Shown piece after piece: positions 7,619 through 16,274 of a DNA stretch of 64,000 nucleotides. The notes under the pieces were generated by a model. The model saw nothing but the letters and a program-made list of their open reading frames with translations, was not told where the DNA came from and ran no database searches. Every line of letters begins with the position of its first letter. Positions within the stretch are counted from its first letter, which is position 1. The position numbers and the translations under genes were made by a program. Source of the stretch: Streptomyces fradiae (GTDB lineage Bacteria > Actinomycetota > Actinomycetes > Streptomycetales > Streptomycetaceae); assembly GCF_041270065.1 (NCBI RefSeq), contig NZ_CP065958.1, positions 124,001 through 188,000 on the forward strand. Reading direction: 5' to 3'.

Positions 7619-8506
7619 GTGACAGGCTCGGACGCATCCCTCACCCCCGTTCCCGCACCGGCCCAGGAGCCCGAGGGCGCCCCGGAGCCGGCCGAGGCGG
7701 CCGCCGCGCCGCCCGACGCCGCCGGGCCGGCGTTCCGGCTCGCGTACGTGCCGGGTGTCACGCCCGGGAAGTGGGTGCGGATCTGGACGCAGCGGCAGCC
7801 CGACGTGCGGCTCGACCTGGCCCAGGTGACCGCCGCCGAGGCGGAGGGGGTGCTGCGGGAGGGCGGCGCGGACGCCGCTCTGCTGCGCCTTCCGGTGGAC
7901 CGTACGGTCTTCAGCGCGATCCCCCTCTACACCGAGACGACCGTCGTCGTGTGCCCCAAGGACCACCTGGTCGCGGCGGCGGACGAGGTCACGGTGGAGG
8001 ACATCGCCGAGGAGATCGTGCTGCACCCGCTGGACGACACCCTGGACTGGGAGCGGCCGCCGGGCGAGCCGGCGTTCGAGCGCCCGGCGACGACGGCGGA
8101 CGCGGTCGAGCTGGTGGCGGCGGGGATCGGGCTGCTGATCGTGCCGCAGTCGCTGGCCCGGCTGCACCACCGCAAGGACCTCACGTACCGGACGATCACC
8201 GGCACCCCGCAGTCGCAGGTGGCGCTGGCCTGGCCGGAGGAGGCCACCACCGACCTGGTGGAGGACTTCATCGGGATCGTGCGCGGGCGGACGGTGAACA
8301 GTTCGCGCGGGCGCAAGCCCGACGAGAAGGCCGCGAAGGCGGCCAGGACGGCGAAGCCGAAGGGGCAGGCGCAGAAGCAGCAGCCCCGCCAGGGGCAGAA
8401 GTCGGGTCAGGGCCAGAAGGCGCAGGCCGGCGGGGGCGGGCGGCGCAAGGCCGGCGGCGGCGCGGCCAAGAGCTCTCGCTCCGGGAAGCCGCGCCGCCGC
8501 TCCTAG
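7619..8506 (+). CDS. LysR substrate-binding-domain protein without HTH, basic tail
   Basis: The 295-residue protein starts at a GTG and has an Ala/Pro/Glu-rich N-terminal stretch (1-38). A LysR-type effector domain follows (FRLAYVPGVTPGKWVRIW to about residue 215), including the VELVAAGIGLLIVPQSLARL segment typical of that fold. The usual N-terminal winged HTH is absent. The final 75 residues are a Lys/Arg/Gln/Gly-rich disordered tail ending GKPRRRS, which could bind nucleic acid non-specifically. It is divergent from the DUF5997 gene. It could be a sensor subunit of a two-protein regulator, or a stand-alone ligand-binding protein. Confidence 0.78.
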   Translation: MTGSDASLTPVPAPAQEPEGAPEPAEAAAAPPDAAGPAFRLAYVPGVTPGKWVRIWTQRQPDVRLDLAQVTAAEAEGVLREGGADAALLRLPVDRTVFSAIPLYTETTVVVCPKDHLVAAADEVTVEDIAEEIVLHPLDDTLDWERPPGEPAFERPATTADAVELVAAGIGLLIVPQSLARLHHRKDLTYRTITGTPQSQVALAWPEEATTDLVEDFIGIVRGRTVNSSRGRKPDEKAAKAARTAKPKGQAQKQQPRQGQKSGQGQKAQAGGGGRRKAGGGAAKSSRSGKPRRRS

Positions 8507-8537
8507 CCGCCGCTCCCGGCGGCATCCGCACGACCGG

Positions 8538-9995
8538 TCAGGCGGCCGGCCCGGCCGCCGCCGGGACGGGCTCGGCGTGGGCCGGGGCGGGCTCGGCCAG
8601 GGGGCGTACGGGGATGAGCGCGGCGACGGCCGCGGCCGCGAGGGCGACGACGCCGCCGATGAGCAGGGCGATCCGGAAGCCGTTCTCGGAGGGCAGGGCG
8701 TGTCCGGCGAAGTCGGTGGTCAGCTGGGCGAGGACGACGCCGATGACGGCGGCGGAGACGGAGCTGCCGATGGAGCGCATCAGGGTGTTGAAGCTGTTGG
8801 CGGCGGCGGTCTCGTGCTGGGGCACGGCGCCCATGATGAGGGCGGGCATGGCGCCGTAGGCGAGTCCGACACCCGTGTTGCAGATGAGGGTGACGACGAG
8901 CAGGCCCCAGGTGCCGCCCATCAGGGCGAGCGAGGAGAGGTAGCCGAGCGCGATGACGAGGCTGCCGACGGAGAGGGTGACCTTGGGGCCGCGGGCGGCG
9001 GACAGCTTCGCGCCGAGCGGGGCGAGCACCATCATCATCAGGCCGGCCGGCGCCATCCAGAGGCCCATGGCCAGCATGGACTGGCCGAGGCCGTAGCCGG
9101 TGGCCTCGGGGAGCTGGAGCAGCTGCGGGACGACGAGCGACTGGGCGTACATCGCGAAGCCGACGAGGATCGAGGCGGCGTTGGTCATGAGGACCTGCGG
9201 GCGGGCGGTGGTGCGCAGGTCGACCAGCGGGTCGCGGATGCGCAGCTCCCAGAAGCCCCAGGCGAGCAGGACGACGGCGGAGGCGGCGAAGAGGCCGAGG
9301 GTGGTGGCGCTGCCCCAGCCCCAGCCGGCGCCCTTGGAGACGGCGAGGAGGAGGGCGACGAGTCCGCCGCCGAGGCCGAGGGCGCCGAGGACGTCGAAGC
9401 GGCCGGCGGAGGCGGCGACCCGGCCGGTGGGGGCGACGAGCGCGACGAGCACGCCGACGAGGGCGCTGAGGCCGGCGGCGACCCAGAACAGCGCGCGCCA
9501 GGTGGCGTGTTCGGCGACGGCGGCGGAGAACGGCAGGCCGAGGGCGCCGCCGACGCCCATGGAGGCGCTCATCAGGGCGATGGAGGAGCCGAGCTTCTCC
9601 GGCGGCAGGACGTCGCGGAGCAGGCTGATGCCGAGGGGGACGACACCCATGCCGAGGCCCTGGAGGGCGCGGCCGGCGACCATCGGGACGACGGAGCTCG
9701 ACAGGGCGCAGACGACGGAGCCGGCGACGAGCGGGACTGTGGAGGCGAGCAGCAGGCGGCGCTTGCCGTACATGTCGCCGAGTCGGCCGGCGACGGGGGT
9801 GGCGACGGCGGCGGCGAGGAGGGTGGCGGTGATCACCCAGGAGGCGTTCGAGGCGCTGGTGCCGAGGAGGACGGGCAGGTCGCCGATGAGCGGGACGACG
9901 AGCGTCTGCATGAGGGCGGCGACGATGCCGGCGAGGGCGAGCACGCCGACGATGCCGCCTGCGGGGCGTGGCGCTGAGGGGCGGGTGGCGGGCAT
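8538..9995 (-). CDS. MFS multidrug exporter, DHA2-like (14 TM)
   Basis: A 485-residue transporter with about 14 hydrophobic segments. Motif A lies in AGRLGDMYGKRRLLL and motif C-like glycines in SMGVGGALGLPFSAAVAE, as in QacA/EmrB-type drug:H+ antiporters. The ATG at 9995 gives MPATRPSAP; longer upstream frames run through the operator and are rejected. It is divergent from a MarR gene, with several inverted repeats between them, so the exporter is probably derepressed by a toxic ligand. The exported compound is not known. Confidence 0.85.
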   Translation of the reverse strand: MPATRPSAPRPAGGIVGVLALAGIVAALMQTLVVPLIGDLPVLLGTSASNASWVITATLLAAAVATPVAGRLGDMYGKRRLLLASTVPLVAGSVVCALSSSVVPMVAGRALQGLGMGVVPLGISLLRDVLPPEKLGSSIALMSASMGVGGALGLPFSAAVAEHATWRALFWVAAGLSALVGVLVALVAPTGRVAASAGRFDVLGALGLGGGLVALLLAVSKGAGWGWGSATTLGLFAASAVVLLAWGFWELRIRDPLVDLRTTARPQVLMTNAASILVGFAMYAQSLVVPQLLQLPEATGYGLGQSMLAMGLWMAPAGLMMMVLAPLGAKLSAARGPKVTLSVGSLVIALGYLSSLALMGGTWGLLVVTLICNTGVGLAYGAMPALIMGAVPQHETAAANSFNTLMRSIGSSVSAAVIGVVLAQLTTDFAGHALPSENGFRIALLIGGVVALAAAAVAALIPVRPLAEPAPAHAEPVPAAAGPAA

Positions 9996-10026
9996 GGGGG
10001 TCTCCCTGGGTGGCGTGGCGCGAGCA

Positions 10027-10061
10027 TTGTGCAACGTACACATGATGTGCATCATGCACAA
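10027..10061. promoter_or_regulatory. MarR-type operator between the exporter and marR
   Basis: TTGTGCA (10027-10033) and TGCACAA (10055-10061) form outer arms. Inside lies CATGATG-TG-CATCATG (10041-10056), a perfect 7-bp inverted repeat with a two-base spacer. The region sits between the divergent MFS start (9995) and MarR start (10089). Palindromes of about 16 bp in this position are typical MarR sites that shut off both genes. Confidence 0.6.
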
Positions 10062-10088
10062 GCGATGCACTCTGCATATGCTGGGACG

Positions 10089-10544
10089 ATGGACAAGCCC
10101 ACGCACCTGATCGAGTTCGAGACGATGCTCCTGGCCCGGCACTCCCTGCTCCACGCGCCGCGGGCGCGGGCGGCCGGCGGCAACCTCGACCGCAGCGCGT
10201 ACGTCCTGCTCACCCGGATCCGGATGGACGGGCCGATGTCGATCAGTCAGCTGAGCGACGCCTTCGGTCTGGACGCGTCCACCCTCAACCGGCAGACGGC
10301 GGCGATGCTGCGGTCCGGGGTCGTCGAGCGGATTCCCGACCCGGACGGCGGCATCGCGCGGAAGTTCCGCATCACGGAGGAGGGCGCACGGCTCCTCGAC
10401 GCCGACCGCTCCTTCAACATCGGGGGTCTGGAGCGGGTGCTCGCCGACTGGACGCCCGAGGAGGTGGCGGAGTTCGCCGCCGTCCTGGAACGCTTCAACC
10501 GGGACATCGAACGACTCGACGGGCGGCCCTGGCCCCGCCCCTGA
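10089..10544 (+). CDS. MarR-family transcriptional regulator
   Basis: A 151-residue protein. The winged HTH spans roughly residues 40-105 (MSISQLSDAFGLDASTLNRQ as recognition region, then RIPDPDGGIARKFRITEEG as wing). N- and C-terminal helices would form the dimer interface. The ATG at 10089 fits the family length; an upstream in-frame start at 10029 would place the operator inside the gene. It likely represses the divergent MFS exporter and itself. lutA begins 64 bases downstream, so some read-through into lutABC is possible. Confidence 0.85.
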   Translation: MDKPTHLIEFETMLLARHSLLHAPRARAAGGNLDRSAYVLLTRIRMDGPMSISQLSDAFGLDASTLNRQTAAMLRSGVVERIPDPDGGIARKFRITEEGARLLDADRSFNIGGLERVLADWTPEEVAEFAAVLERFNRDIERLDGRPWPRP

Positions 10545-10588
10545 CCAGGACTCCCGACCAGGACTCCCGGACTCCTGACCAGGACCCC
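10543..10588. repeat. 13-bp tandem repeat between marR and lutA
   Basis: GACCAGGACTCCC occurs twice back-to-back (10543-10555 and 10556-10568) and a third partial copy, GACCAGGACCCC, lies at 10577-10588. The array begins at the marR stop codon and ends just before the lutA ribosome site, so copy number would change the marR-lutA spacing. Confidence 0.65.
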
Positions 10589-10608
10589 AGACCGGAGGAA
10601 GCCCGCCC

Positions 10609-11355
10609 ATGCGCGTCGCCCTGTTCGTCACCTGCGTCAACGACGCCCTGTATCCGGCGACGGGGGTGGCGACCGTCCGGCTGCTCGAACGCCTCGGTGT
10701 CACCGTCGACTTCCCGGCGGCGCAGAGCTGCTGCGGCCAGCCGCAGTTCAACACCGGCTACCGCGCCGAGACCGCTCCCCTGGTCCGGCGCACGGTCCGG
10801 GCCTTCGAGGGGTACGAGTACGTCGTCACCCCGTCCGGTTCGTGCGCCGCGATGATCCGCGAGCACTACGGACGGTTCGGCCCCGAGGCGGCCGAACTCG
10901 GGCCCCGTACGTACGAACTGACGGAGTTTCTGGTCGACGTGCTCGGGGTGACCGACGTCGGCGCGCACTTCCCCCACAGGGTCGCCTACCACCCGTCCTG
11001 CCACGGCCTTCGGATGCTCGGGCTCGGCGACCGGCCGCTGCGGCTGCTGCGGGAGGTGCGGGGCCTGGAGCTCGTCGAGCTGCCGGGCGCCGAGGAGTGC
11101 TGCGGCTTCGGCGGCACCTTCGCCGTGAAGAACCCGGCCGTGTCGGCGGCGATGGGCGCCGACAAGGTGCGCAACGCGGTGGCGAGCGGCGCGGACGTGC
11201 TGTGCGGGGCGGACAACTCCTGCCTGATGCACCTGGGTGGCACGATGAGCCGGATGCGGGTGCTGCCGGGGCTGCGGCCGGTGCACCTGGCGGAGATCCT
11301 GGCGAGCACGGAGACGGAGCCCCTGGTACGGGGAGCGAAGGAGCCCCTGGCATGA
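10609..11355 (+). CDS. lutA: L-lactate oxidation complex subunit LutA
   Basis: A 248-residue protein with two CCG-type cysteine clusters: SCCGQPQFNTGY near residue 44 and ECCGFGGTF near residue 165. A further SGSCAAMIREHY lies between them. These bind Fe-S centres in the glycolate-oxidase/heterodisulfide-reductase-like family. With LutB and LutC it forms the cytoplasmic L-lactate dehydrogenase system that oxidises lactate to pyruvate. GGAGGAAG lies just before the ATG. The last codon overlaps the lutB start as ATGA, so the genes are translationally coupled. Confidence 0.9.
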   Translation: MRVALFVTCVNDALYPATGVATVRLLERLGVTVDFPAAQSCCGQPQFNTGYRAETAPLVRRTVRAFEGYEYVVTPSGSCAAMIREHYGRFGPEAAELGPRTYELTEFLVDVLGVTDVGAHFPHRVAYHPSCHGLRMLGLGDRPLRLLREVRGLELVELPGAEECCGFGGTFAVKNPAVSAAMGADKVRNAVASGADVLCGADNSCLMHLGGTMSRMRVLPGLRPVHLAEILASTETEPLVRGAKEPLA

Positions 11356-12770
11356 GCGGTACGTTCCTGGGGATGCCGGCGTTCCCGGCGGCGGCGCGGG
11401 AGGCCGTGCACGACGAGACGCTGCGCGGCAACCTGCGGCACGCCACCCACACCATCCGCGACAAGCGGGCGCGCGCGGTGGCCGAGCTGGCCGACTGGGC
11501 CGAGCTGCGTGAGGCAGGGCGGCGCATCAAGGACCGGACACTCCGTCATCTCGACACCTACCTCCTCCAGTTGGAGGAGGCGGTGACGGCGGCGGGCGGC
11601 ACCGTGCACTGGGCGGCGGACGCCGCCGAGGCCAACCGGATCGTCGCCGGCCTGGTGAAGGCCACGGGCGAGACGGAGGTCGTCAAGGTCAAGTCGATGG
11701 CCACCCAGGAGATCGGCCTCAACGAGGCCCTGGAGGCGGAGGGCATCCGCGCCTACGAGACCGATCTCGCCGAGCTGATCGTGCAGCTGGGCGAGGACCG
11801 GCCCTCGCACATCCTCGTGCCGGCGATCCACCGCAACCGGGGCGAGATCCGCGACATCTTCCGCTCCGAGATGGGCAGATGGGGCAGGCCCGCCCCGGAC
11901 GACCTCACCGACACGCCCGCCGAACTGGCCGAGGCCGCGCGCCTACACCTCCGGGAGAAGTTCCTGCGGGCCAAGGTCGGCATCTCCGGCGCCAACTTCA
12001 TGGTGGCCGAGACCGGCACCCTGGTCGTCGTCGAGTCCGAGGGGAACGGCCGGATGTGCCTCACCCTTCCCGAGACGCTGATCTCGGTCGTCGGCATCGA
12101 GAAGGTGGTGCCCTCGTGGCGGGACCTGGAGGTCTTTCTGCAGACGTTGCCCCGCTCGTCGACGGCCGAGCGCATGAACCCGTACACGACGATGTGGACC
12201 GGCACCACCGACGGCGACGGCCCGCGCGTCTTCCACCTGGTGCTGCTCGACGCGGGCCGCACCGACGTCCTCGCCGACGCCACCGGCCGGCAGGCCCTGC
12301 GCTGCATCCGCTGCTCGGCCTGTCTCAATGTCTGCCCGGTGTACGAGCGGGCCGGCGGCCACGCCTACGGCTCGGTCTACCCGGGGCCGATCGGCGCGAT
12401 CCTCACGCCCCAACTGCGCGGCACCGCGAGCGAGATCGACGCCTCGCTGCCGTACGCCTCCACCCTCTGCGGGGCCTGCTACGAGGTGTGCCCGGTCGCC
12501 ATCGACATCCCCGAGGTCCTGGTGCGTCTGCGCGAGCGGGTCGCCGAGGCGGGCGGACCCGGACACCGCCTGGAACGCGCGGCGATGAAGGCGGCGGCCA
12601 TGGTCCTCGACCATCCGAGGCTCCTCGCCGCCGGCGAACGCCTCGCCTCCCGCACCCGCGCCCTGCACCCGAAGAACCCGCCGGGTGCGGGCGCGTGGAC
12701 GGAGAGCCGCGACCTGCCGGAACTGCCGGCGGAGCCGTTCCGCGACTGGTGGAGGAAGAACCGCGCATGA
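11352..12770 (+). CDS. lutB: L-lactate oxidation iron-sulfur subunit LutB
   Basis: A 472-residue protein with the LUD domain in the N-terminal two-thirds (KVKSMATQEIGLNEALE, VGISGANFMVAETGTLV). A ferredoxin-like C-terminal part carries two [4Fe-4S] motifs: CIRCSACLNVCPVY and CGACYEVCPVAIDIPEV. This is the full LutB (YkgF-like) architecture. It passes electrons from lactate oxidation to the membrane chain. The start overlaps the lutA stop, and the stop overlaps the lutC start (ATGA again), giving a tight three-gene operon. No lactate permease or lutR is adjacent. Confidence 0.92.
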   Translation: MSGTFLGMPAFPAAAREAVHDETLRGNLRHATHTIRDKRARAVAELADWAELREAGRRIKDRTLRHLDTYLLQLEEAVTAAGGTVHWAADAAEANRIVAGLVKATGETEVVKVKSMATQEIGLNEALEAEGIRAYETDLAELIVQLGEDRPSHILVPAIHRNRGEIRDIFRSEMGRWGRPAPDDLTDTPAELAEAARLHLREKFLRAKVGISGANFMVAETGTLVVVESEGNGRMCLTLPETLISVVGIEKVVPSWRDLEVFLQTLPRSSTAERMNPYTTMWTGTTDGDGPRVFHLVLLDAGRTDVLADATGRQALRCIRCSACLNVCPVYERAGGHAYGSVYPGPIGAILTPQLRGTASEIDASLPYASTLCGACYEVCPVAIDIPEVLVRLRERVAEAGGPGHRLERAAMKAAAMVLDHPRLLAAGERLASRTRALHPKNPPGAGAWTESRDLPELPAEPFRDWWRKNRA

Positions 12771-13438
12771 CCCCCGAGAAAACCTCCTCCGCAGGGCCGG
12801 TCACCGGATCGCGGGAGCGGATCCTGGGCCGGATCCGGGCCGCCGTCGCCGGTGCGCCCGAGGCGCCCGAGCCGGAGCGGGACTATCTGCGGCAGCACGC
12901 GCCCGACGATCCGGTGGCGCTCGTCGACCTGCTGCACGCGAACCTGGCGGACTACCGGGCCGTCGTCCACCGCGCGGACGCCGCAGGGCTCGCCGGGCTC
13001 GTCGCCCGGCTGCTCGCCGGACACGGGGCCCGCAGTGTCGCCGTACCGCCGGGGCTGCCGGAGGAGTGGCTGTCCGCGCTGCCCGAGGACATCGAACTCC
13101 TCCCGGACAGCGGCGATCTGACGCCCTACCAGCTCGATGGGACGGACGCCGTCGTGACGGGCTGCGCGGTGGCCGTCGCCGAGACCGGCACGCTCGTCCT
13201 CGACGCCGGCCCGGCCCAGGGGCGCCGCGCACTCACCCTCGTACCCGATCTGCACGTCTGTGTCGTACGGGTGCCGGACCAGGTGGTGGCGTCGGTGCCG
13301 CTGGCGCTGCCGCGGCTCGACCCGCGGCGGCCGCTGACCTGGATCTCGGGTCCGTCGGCGACCAGCGACATCGAGCTGGACCGGGTGGAGGGCGTGCACG
13401 GACCGCGCCGGCTCGAGGTCGTCCTCCTCTCCGGGTGA
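12767..13438 (+). CDS. lutC: L-lactate oxidation subunit LutC (LUD domain)
   Basis: A 223-residue protein made of a single LUD domain. Typical features are GSRERILGRIRAAV at the N-terminus, VVTGCAVAVAETGTLVLDAG in the middle and TWISGPSATSDIELDRVEG near the end. It lacks cysteine clusters, as expected for LutC (YkgG-like). It completes the LutABC lactate-oxidising complex in the cytoplasm. The ATG overlaps the lutB stop by four bases. It ends 28 bases before the convergent NmrA-type gene. Confidence 0.9.
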   Translation: MTPEKTSSAGPVTGSRERILGRIRAAVAGAPEAPEPERDYLRQHAPDDPVALVDLLHANLADYRAVVHRADAAGLAGLVARLLAGHGARSVAVPPGLPEEWLSALPEDIELLPDSGDLTPYQLDGTDAVVTGCAVAVAETGTLVLDAGPAQGRRALTLVPDLHVCVVRVPDQVVASVPLALPRLDPRRPLTWISGPSATSDIELDRVEGVHGPRRLEVVLLSG

Positions 13439-13465
13439 GCCGCGGACAGGCCTGACCGGGCCGCG

Positions 13466-14320
13466 TTAGCGGAACGCGGGGAGGTTGCGGGCGACCCAGT
13501 CGGCGAACGGGGCGGCCGGGCGGCCGAGAACGGTCTCGATGTCCGGGCTGACCCGCCGTTCCGCCGGGAGCGGGACGCCGAGGACGTCCAGGGTGCCGGT
13601 GACGACCTCCTCGGGCATGAACGTCGCCAGATGGGCATGGGCGTCCGCGCGGGAGAGCTCGACGAAGTGGACCTCCTCCCCCAGCGCCTCGGCGAGGACC
13701 GCCGCCTGGCGGCGCGGGCTGATCGGCTCGGGGCCGGTCAGTTCGTAGGTGCGGCCCGCGTGCCCGGCTTCGGTGAGCGCGGCGGCGGCGACGGCGGCGA
13801 TGTCCGCCGGGTCGACGACGGGCAGGGCCACGTCCCCGAACGGGGCGAGGACCGTGCGCCGGGTGCGGACGGACTCGGCCCAGGCGAAGGCGTTGGAGGC
13901 GAAGCCGCCGGGGCGCAGGACGGTGAACTCCCGCCCCGATTCCCGTACGGCCGTCTCGAACTCCCGCAGCCGGGCGTGCGAGACGGCGTCCGGGCGGGTC
14001 GCGCTGACCTGCGAGGAGACGAGGACGACGCGCTCGACGCCGGCGGCCTTGGCCGCGTCCAGGAGCGCGCTCGGGTGCTCGCCGTGGCTGTTGAGTTCGC
14101 CGCCGAGCAGCAGGAACAGTGCGCGGGACCCGTCGAGGGCGGGGCGCAGGCTGTCGGCCGAGCCGAGGTCGGCGCGGGCCCAGCGGACACCCGGCGCGGC
14201 CGGGGCGGCACCCTCGGGCGCGGCCTGCCGGGACACGGCGACGACCTCCTCGCCGGCTCCGGCGAGCAGTTCCACGAGCGTGCGTCCGATGTTTCCGGTG
14301 GCACCGGTGACGGTGATCAT
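13466..14320 (-). CDS. NmrA/SDR-type NAD(P)H-binding oxidoreductase
   Basis: A 284-residue atypical short-chain dehydrogenase. The nucleotide-binding motif TGATGNIGRTLVELL is at the N-terminus. VERVVLVSSQVSA forms the fourth strand, and FTVLRPGGFASNAFAW replaces the usual catalytic YxxxK, as in NmrA-like and NADPH:quinone-reductase-2-like proteins. It may reduce quinones or act as a redox sensor. GGGGGAG precedes the ATG. It is divergent from the TetR gene and shares its operator region, so the TetR protein likely controls it. Confidence 0.82.
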   Translation of the reverse strand: MITVTGATGNIGRTLVELLAGAGEEVVAVSRQAAPEGAAPAAPGVRWARADLGSADSLRPALDGSRALFLLLGGELNSHGEHPSALLDAAKAAGVERVVLVSSQVSATRPDAVSHARLREFETAVRESGREFTVLRPGGFASNAFAWAESVRTRRTVLAPFGDVALPVVDPADIAAVAAAALTEAGHAGRTYELTGPEPISPRRQAAVLAEALGEEVHFVELSRADAHAHLATFMPEEVVTGTLDVLGVPLPAERRVSPDIETVLGRPAAPFADWVARNLPAFR

Positions 14321-14348
14321 GTCTCCCCCTGGAGTGAGTTAGTTAGTT

Positions 14349-14419
14349 GACTGACTTAGGTGAGAGACAGCAGAACACAGACGGCTGGGGGTTGTCTATA
14401 GTCAGTCGGGTGACTGACT
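14349..14419. promoter_or_regulatory. TetR operator region; palindrome overlaps the tetR start codon
   Basis: AGTCAGTC (14400-14407), four bases, then GACTGACT (14412-14419) form a perfect 8-bp inverted repeat. The GTG start of tetR (14410-14412) lies inside it. GACTGACT recurs at 14349-14356, next to the start of the divergent oxidoreductase gene. TetR dimers bound to both sites would block both genes. Confidence 0.65.
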
Positions 14420-15012
14420 CAGTGAATCGACGGACGCGGGCCTCGCAGAAGCGGCAGCGCCTGGTCGCGGCGGCCGCCCGGGTGCTCCATGAGCAGGGCG
14501 TCGAGCGCACCACCCTCGCCGACATCGCGCGCGAGGCGGAGGTGCCCGTCGGGAACGTCTACTACTACTTCAAGACCAAGGACGACCTGGTCCTGGCCGC
14601 GCTGTCCGAGCACCGCGCGTATCTGGCGGGGCTCACCGGACGCCTGGAGGAGCTGGCGGATCCGCGCGAGCGCCTGAAGGGCCTGGTCGAGGCCTGGGTG
14701 GAGCAGCGGGAGGTGGCGGCGCGGCGCGGCTGCCCGACGGGCACGCTGGCGGTCGAGCTCGACAAGCGGGCCGACGGGACGCTCGACGCGGAGGCCGGGG
14801 CGGTGATCCGGGAGCTGCTCGACTGGGCCGGGGCACAGTTCCGGGCCCTCGGCATGGCGGACCCGGAGGGCCTGGCGCTCACCCTGGTCTCGGCGTACCA
14901 GGGAATGTCGCTGCTCGCCAACGCCCTGCGCGAGCCGGAGGTGATGAGCCGCGAGGGGGACCGGCTGCTCGCACGGCTCGACGCCCTGCGGGCGCCCGAC
15001 GGTCAGCTCTGA
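14410..15012 (+). CDS. TetR/AcrR-family repressor
   Basis: A 200-residue regulator. The HTH (residues about 12-58) reads RLVAAAARVLHEQGVERTTL and then ADIAREAEVPVGNVYYYFKT, a textbook TetR DNA-binding domain. The rest is a helical ligand-binding domain. The start is taken as the GTG at 14410 (VTDSVNRRTRAS), which sits within an 8-bp palindrome; a longer frame to 14347 has no ribosome site. The neighbour is the divergent NmrA-type oxidoreductase, the probable target. Confidence 0.87.
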   Translation: MTDSVNRRTRASQKRQRLVAAAARVLHEQGVERTTLADIAREAEVPVGNVYYYFKTKDDLVLAALSEHRAYLAGLTGRLEELADPRERLKGLVEAWVEQREVAARRGCPTGTLAVELDKRADGTLDAEAGAVIRELLDWAGAQFRALGMADPEGLALTLVSAYQGMSLLANALREPEVMSREGDRLLARLDALRAPDGQL

Positions 15013-15069
15013 CCGAGTACTGAGCGTCGGGCGCCGGATGCGCGCGCGGCGCCGGCCGGAGGTCAGAGG

Positions 15070-16254
15070 TCAGAGGTCGAGAGGCAGTCCGGTGTAGTTC
15101 TCGGCGAGTTCGGCGGCGGCGTGCCGGGAGCCGGCGATCCGGTCGAGCTGGGAGAGCTGGAGCCGGGTGTCGAAGGACTCCTGGGCGGGGTCGGTGTGGA
15201 GCGTGGTGGTCATGAAGTACGAGAAGTGCTCGGCGCGCCAGACCCGGCGCAGGCAGGTGTCGGAGTAGGCGTCGAGGAGTTCGGTCGAGCCGGTCGCGTG
15301 GTGGTGGGCGAAGGCGCGGGCGAGGACGACGACGTCGGCGGCGGCGAGGTTGAGGCCCTTGGCGCCGGTGGGCGGGACGATGTGGGCGGCGTCGCCGGCG
15401 AGGAAGACCCGGCCGTGGCGCATGGGTTCGGTGACCGAGCTGCGCATGGGCAGGACGGCCTTCTGGGTGACGGGGCCGCGGGTGAGGCGCCAGCCGGGTT
15501 CGGCGCGCAGGGAGAGGCGGGCGTCGAGCTCGTCCCAGATGCGCTCGTCGGGCCAGTCGGCGGGGTCGGTGCCGTTGGGGACCTGGAGGTAGAGCCGGCT
15601 GACGGCGGGCGAGCGCATGCTGGCGAGGGCGAAGCCGCGCTCGGAGTGGGCGTAGATCAGCTCGTCGTAGACGGGCGGGGCGTCGGCGAGGATGCCGAGC
15701 CAGGAGTAGGGATAGGTGCGCTCGTGGGTGCGGCGCAGATGCTCGGGGACGGCGTGGCGGGTGACGCCGTGGTAGCCGTCGCAGCCGACGACGTAGTCGC
15801 AGTCGAGTATCCGCGTGCGGCCCTCGTGGGTGTAGTGGACGCGGGGGCGGTCGGTGTCGGCGCCCTCGACGGCGGTGACCTCGGCCTCGAAGCGGAGCGG
15901 GCCGCCGTCGGCGAGCTGGAGGGCGACGAGGTCCTTGACGACCTCGGTCTGGGCGTAGACCCAGACGCGCCGGCCGCCGGTGAGGCCGGGGAAGTCGATG
16001 CGGGTGGCGCGGCCGTCGTGGCGGAGTTCGATGCCGTCGTGCGGGATGCCCTCGGCGTCGAGGCGGTCGGCGGCGCCGGCGGTGCGCAGGGCGTCGACGG
16101 TGGCCTGTTCGAGGATGCCGGCGCGCTGGCGCTGTTCGACGTAGGCGCGGTCGCGGCTCTCCAGGACGACGCTGTCGATGCCGTTGCGGTGGAGCAGCCG
16201 GGCCAGGAGCAGGCCGGAGGGGCCGCCGCCGATGATGCCGACGGTGGTGCGCAT
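15070..16254 (-). CDS. pobA: 4-hydroxybenzoate 3-monooxygenase
   Basis: A 394-residue flavoprotein hydroxylase, the usual PobA length. It has the FAD GXGXXG motif (VGIIGGGPSGLLLARLL), the DG motif (YVVGCDGYHGVTR) and the GD motif (RVFLAGDAAHIVPPTGAKG). The substrate-side residues near YAQTEVVKDL and NLAAADV also match. It hydroxylates 4-hydroxybenzoate to protocatechuate using NAD(P)H and O2, feeding the pca operon downstream. GAGGAG precedes the ATG. It is divergent from the tandem IclR regulator, with a 10-bp inverted repeat between them. Confidence 0.92.
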   Translation of the reverse strand: MRTTVGIIGGGPSGLLLARLLHRNGIDSVVLESRDRAYVEQRQRAGILEQATVDALRTAGAADRLDAEGIPHDGIELRHDGRATRIDFPGLTGGRRVWVYAQTEVVKDLVALQLADGGPLRFEAEVTAVEGADTDRPRVHYTHEGRTRILDCDYVVGCDGYHGVTRHAVPEHLRRTHERTYPYSWLGILADAPPVYDELIYAHSERGFALASMRSPAVSRLYLQVPNGTDPADWPDERIWDELDARLSLRAEPGWRLTRGPVTQKAVLPMRSSVTEPMRHGRVFLAGDAAHIVPPTGAKGLNLAAADVVVLARAFAHHHATGSTELLDAYSDTCLRRVWRAEHFSYFMTTTLHTDPAQESFDTRLQLSQLDRIAGSRHAAAELAENYTGLPLDL

Positions 16255-16274
16255 GGAATCTCCTCGTCGCCGTG

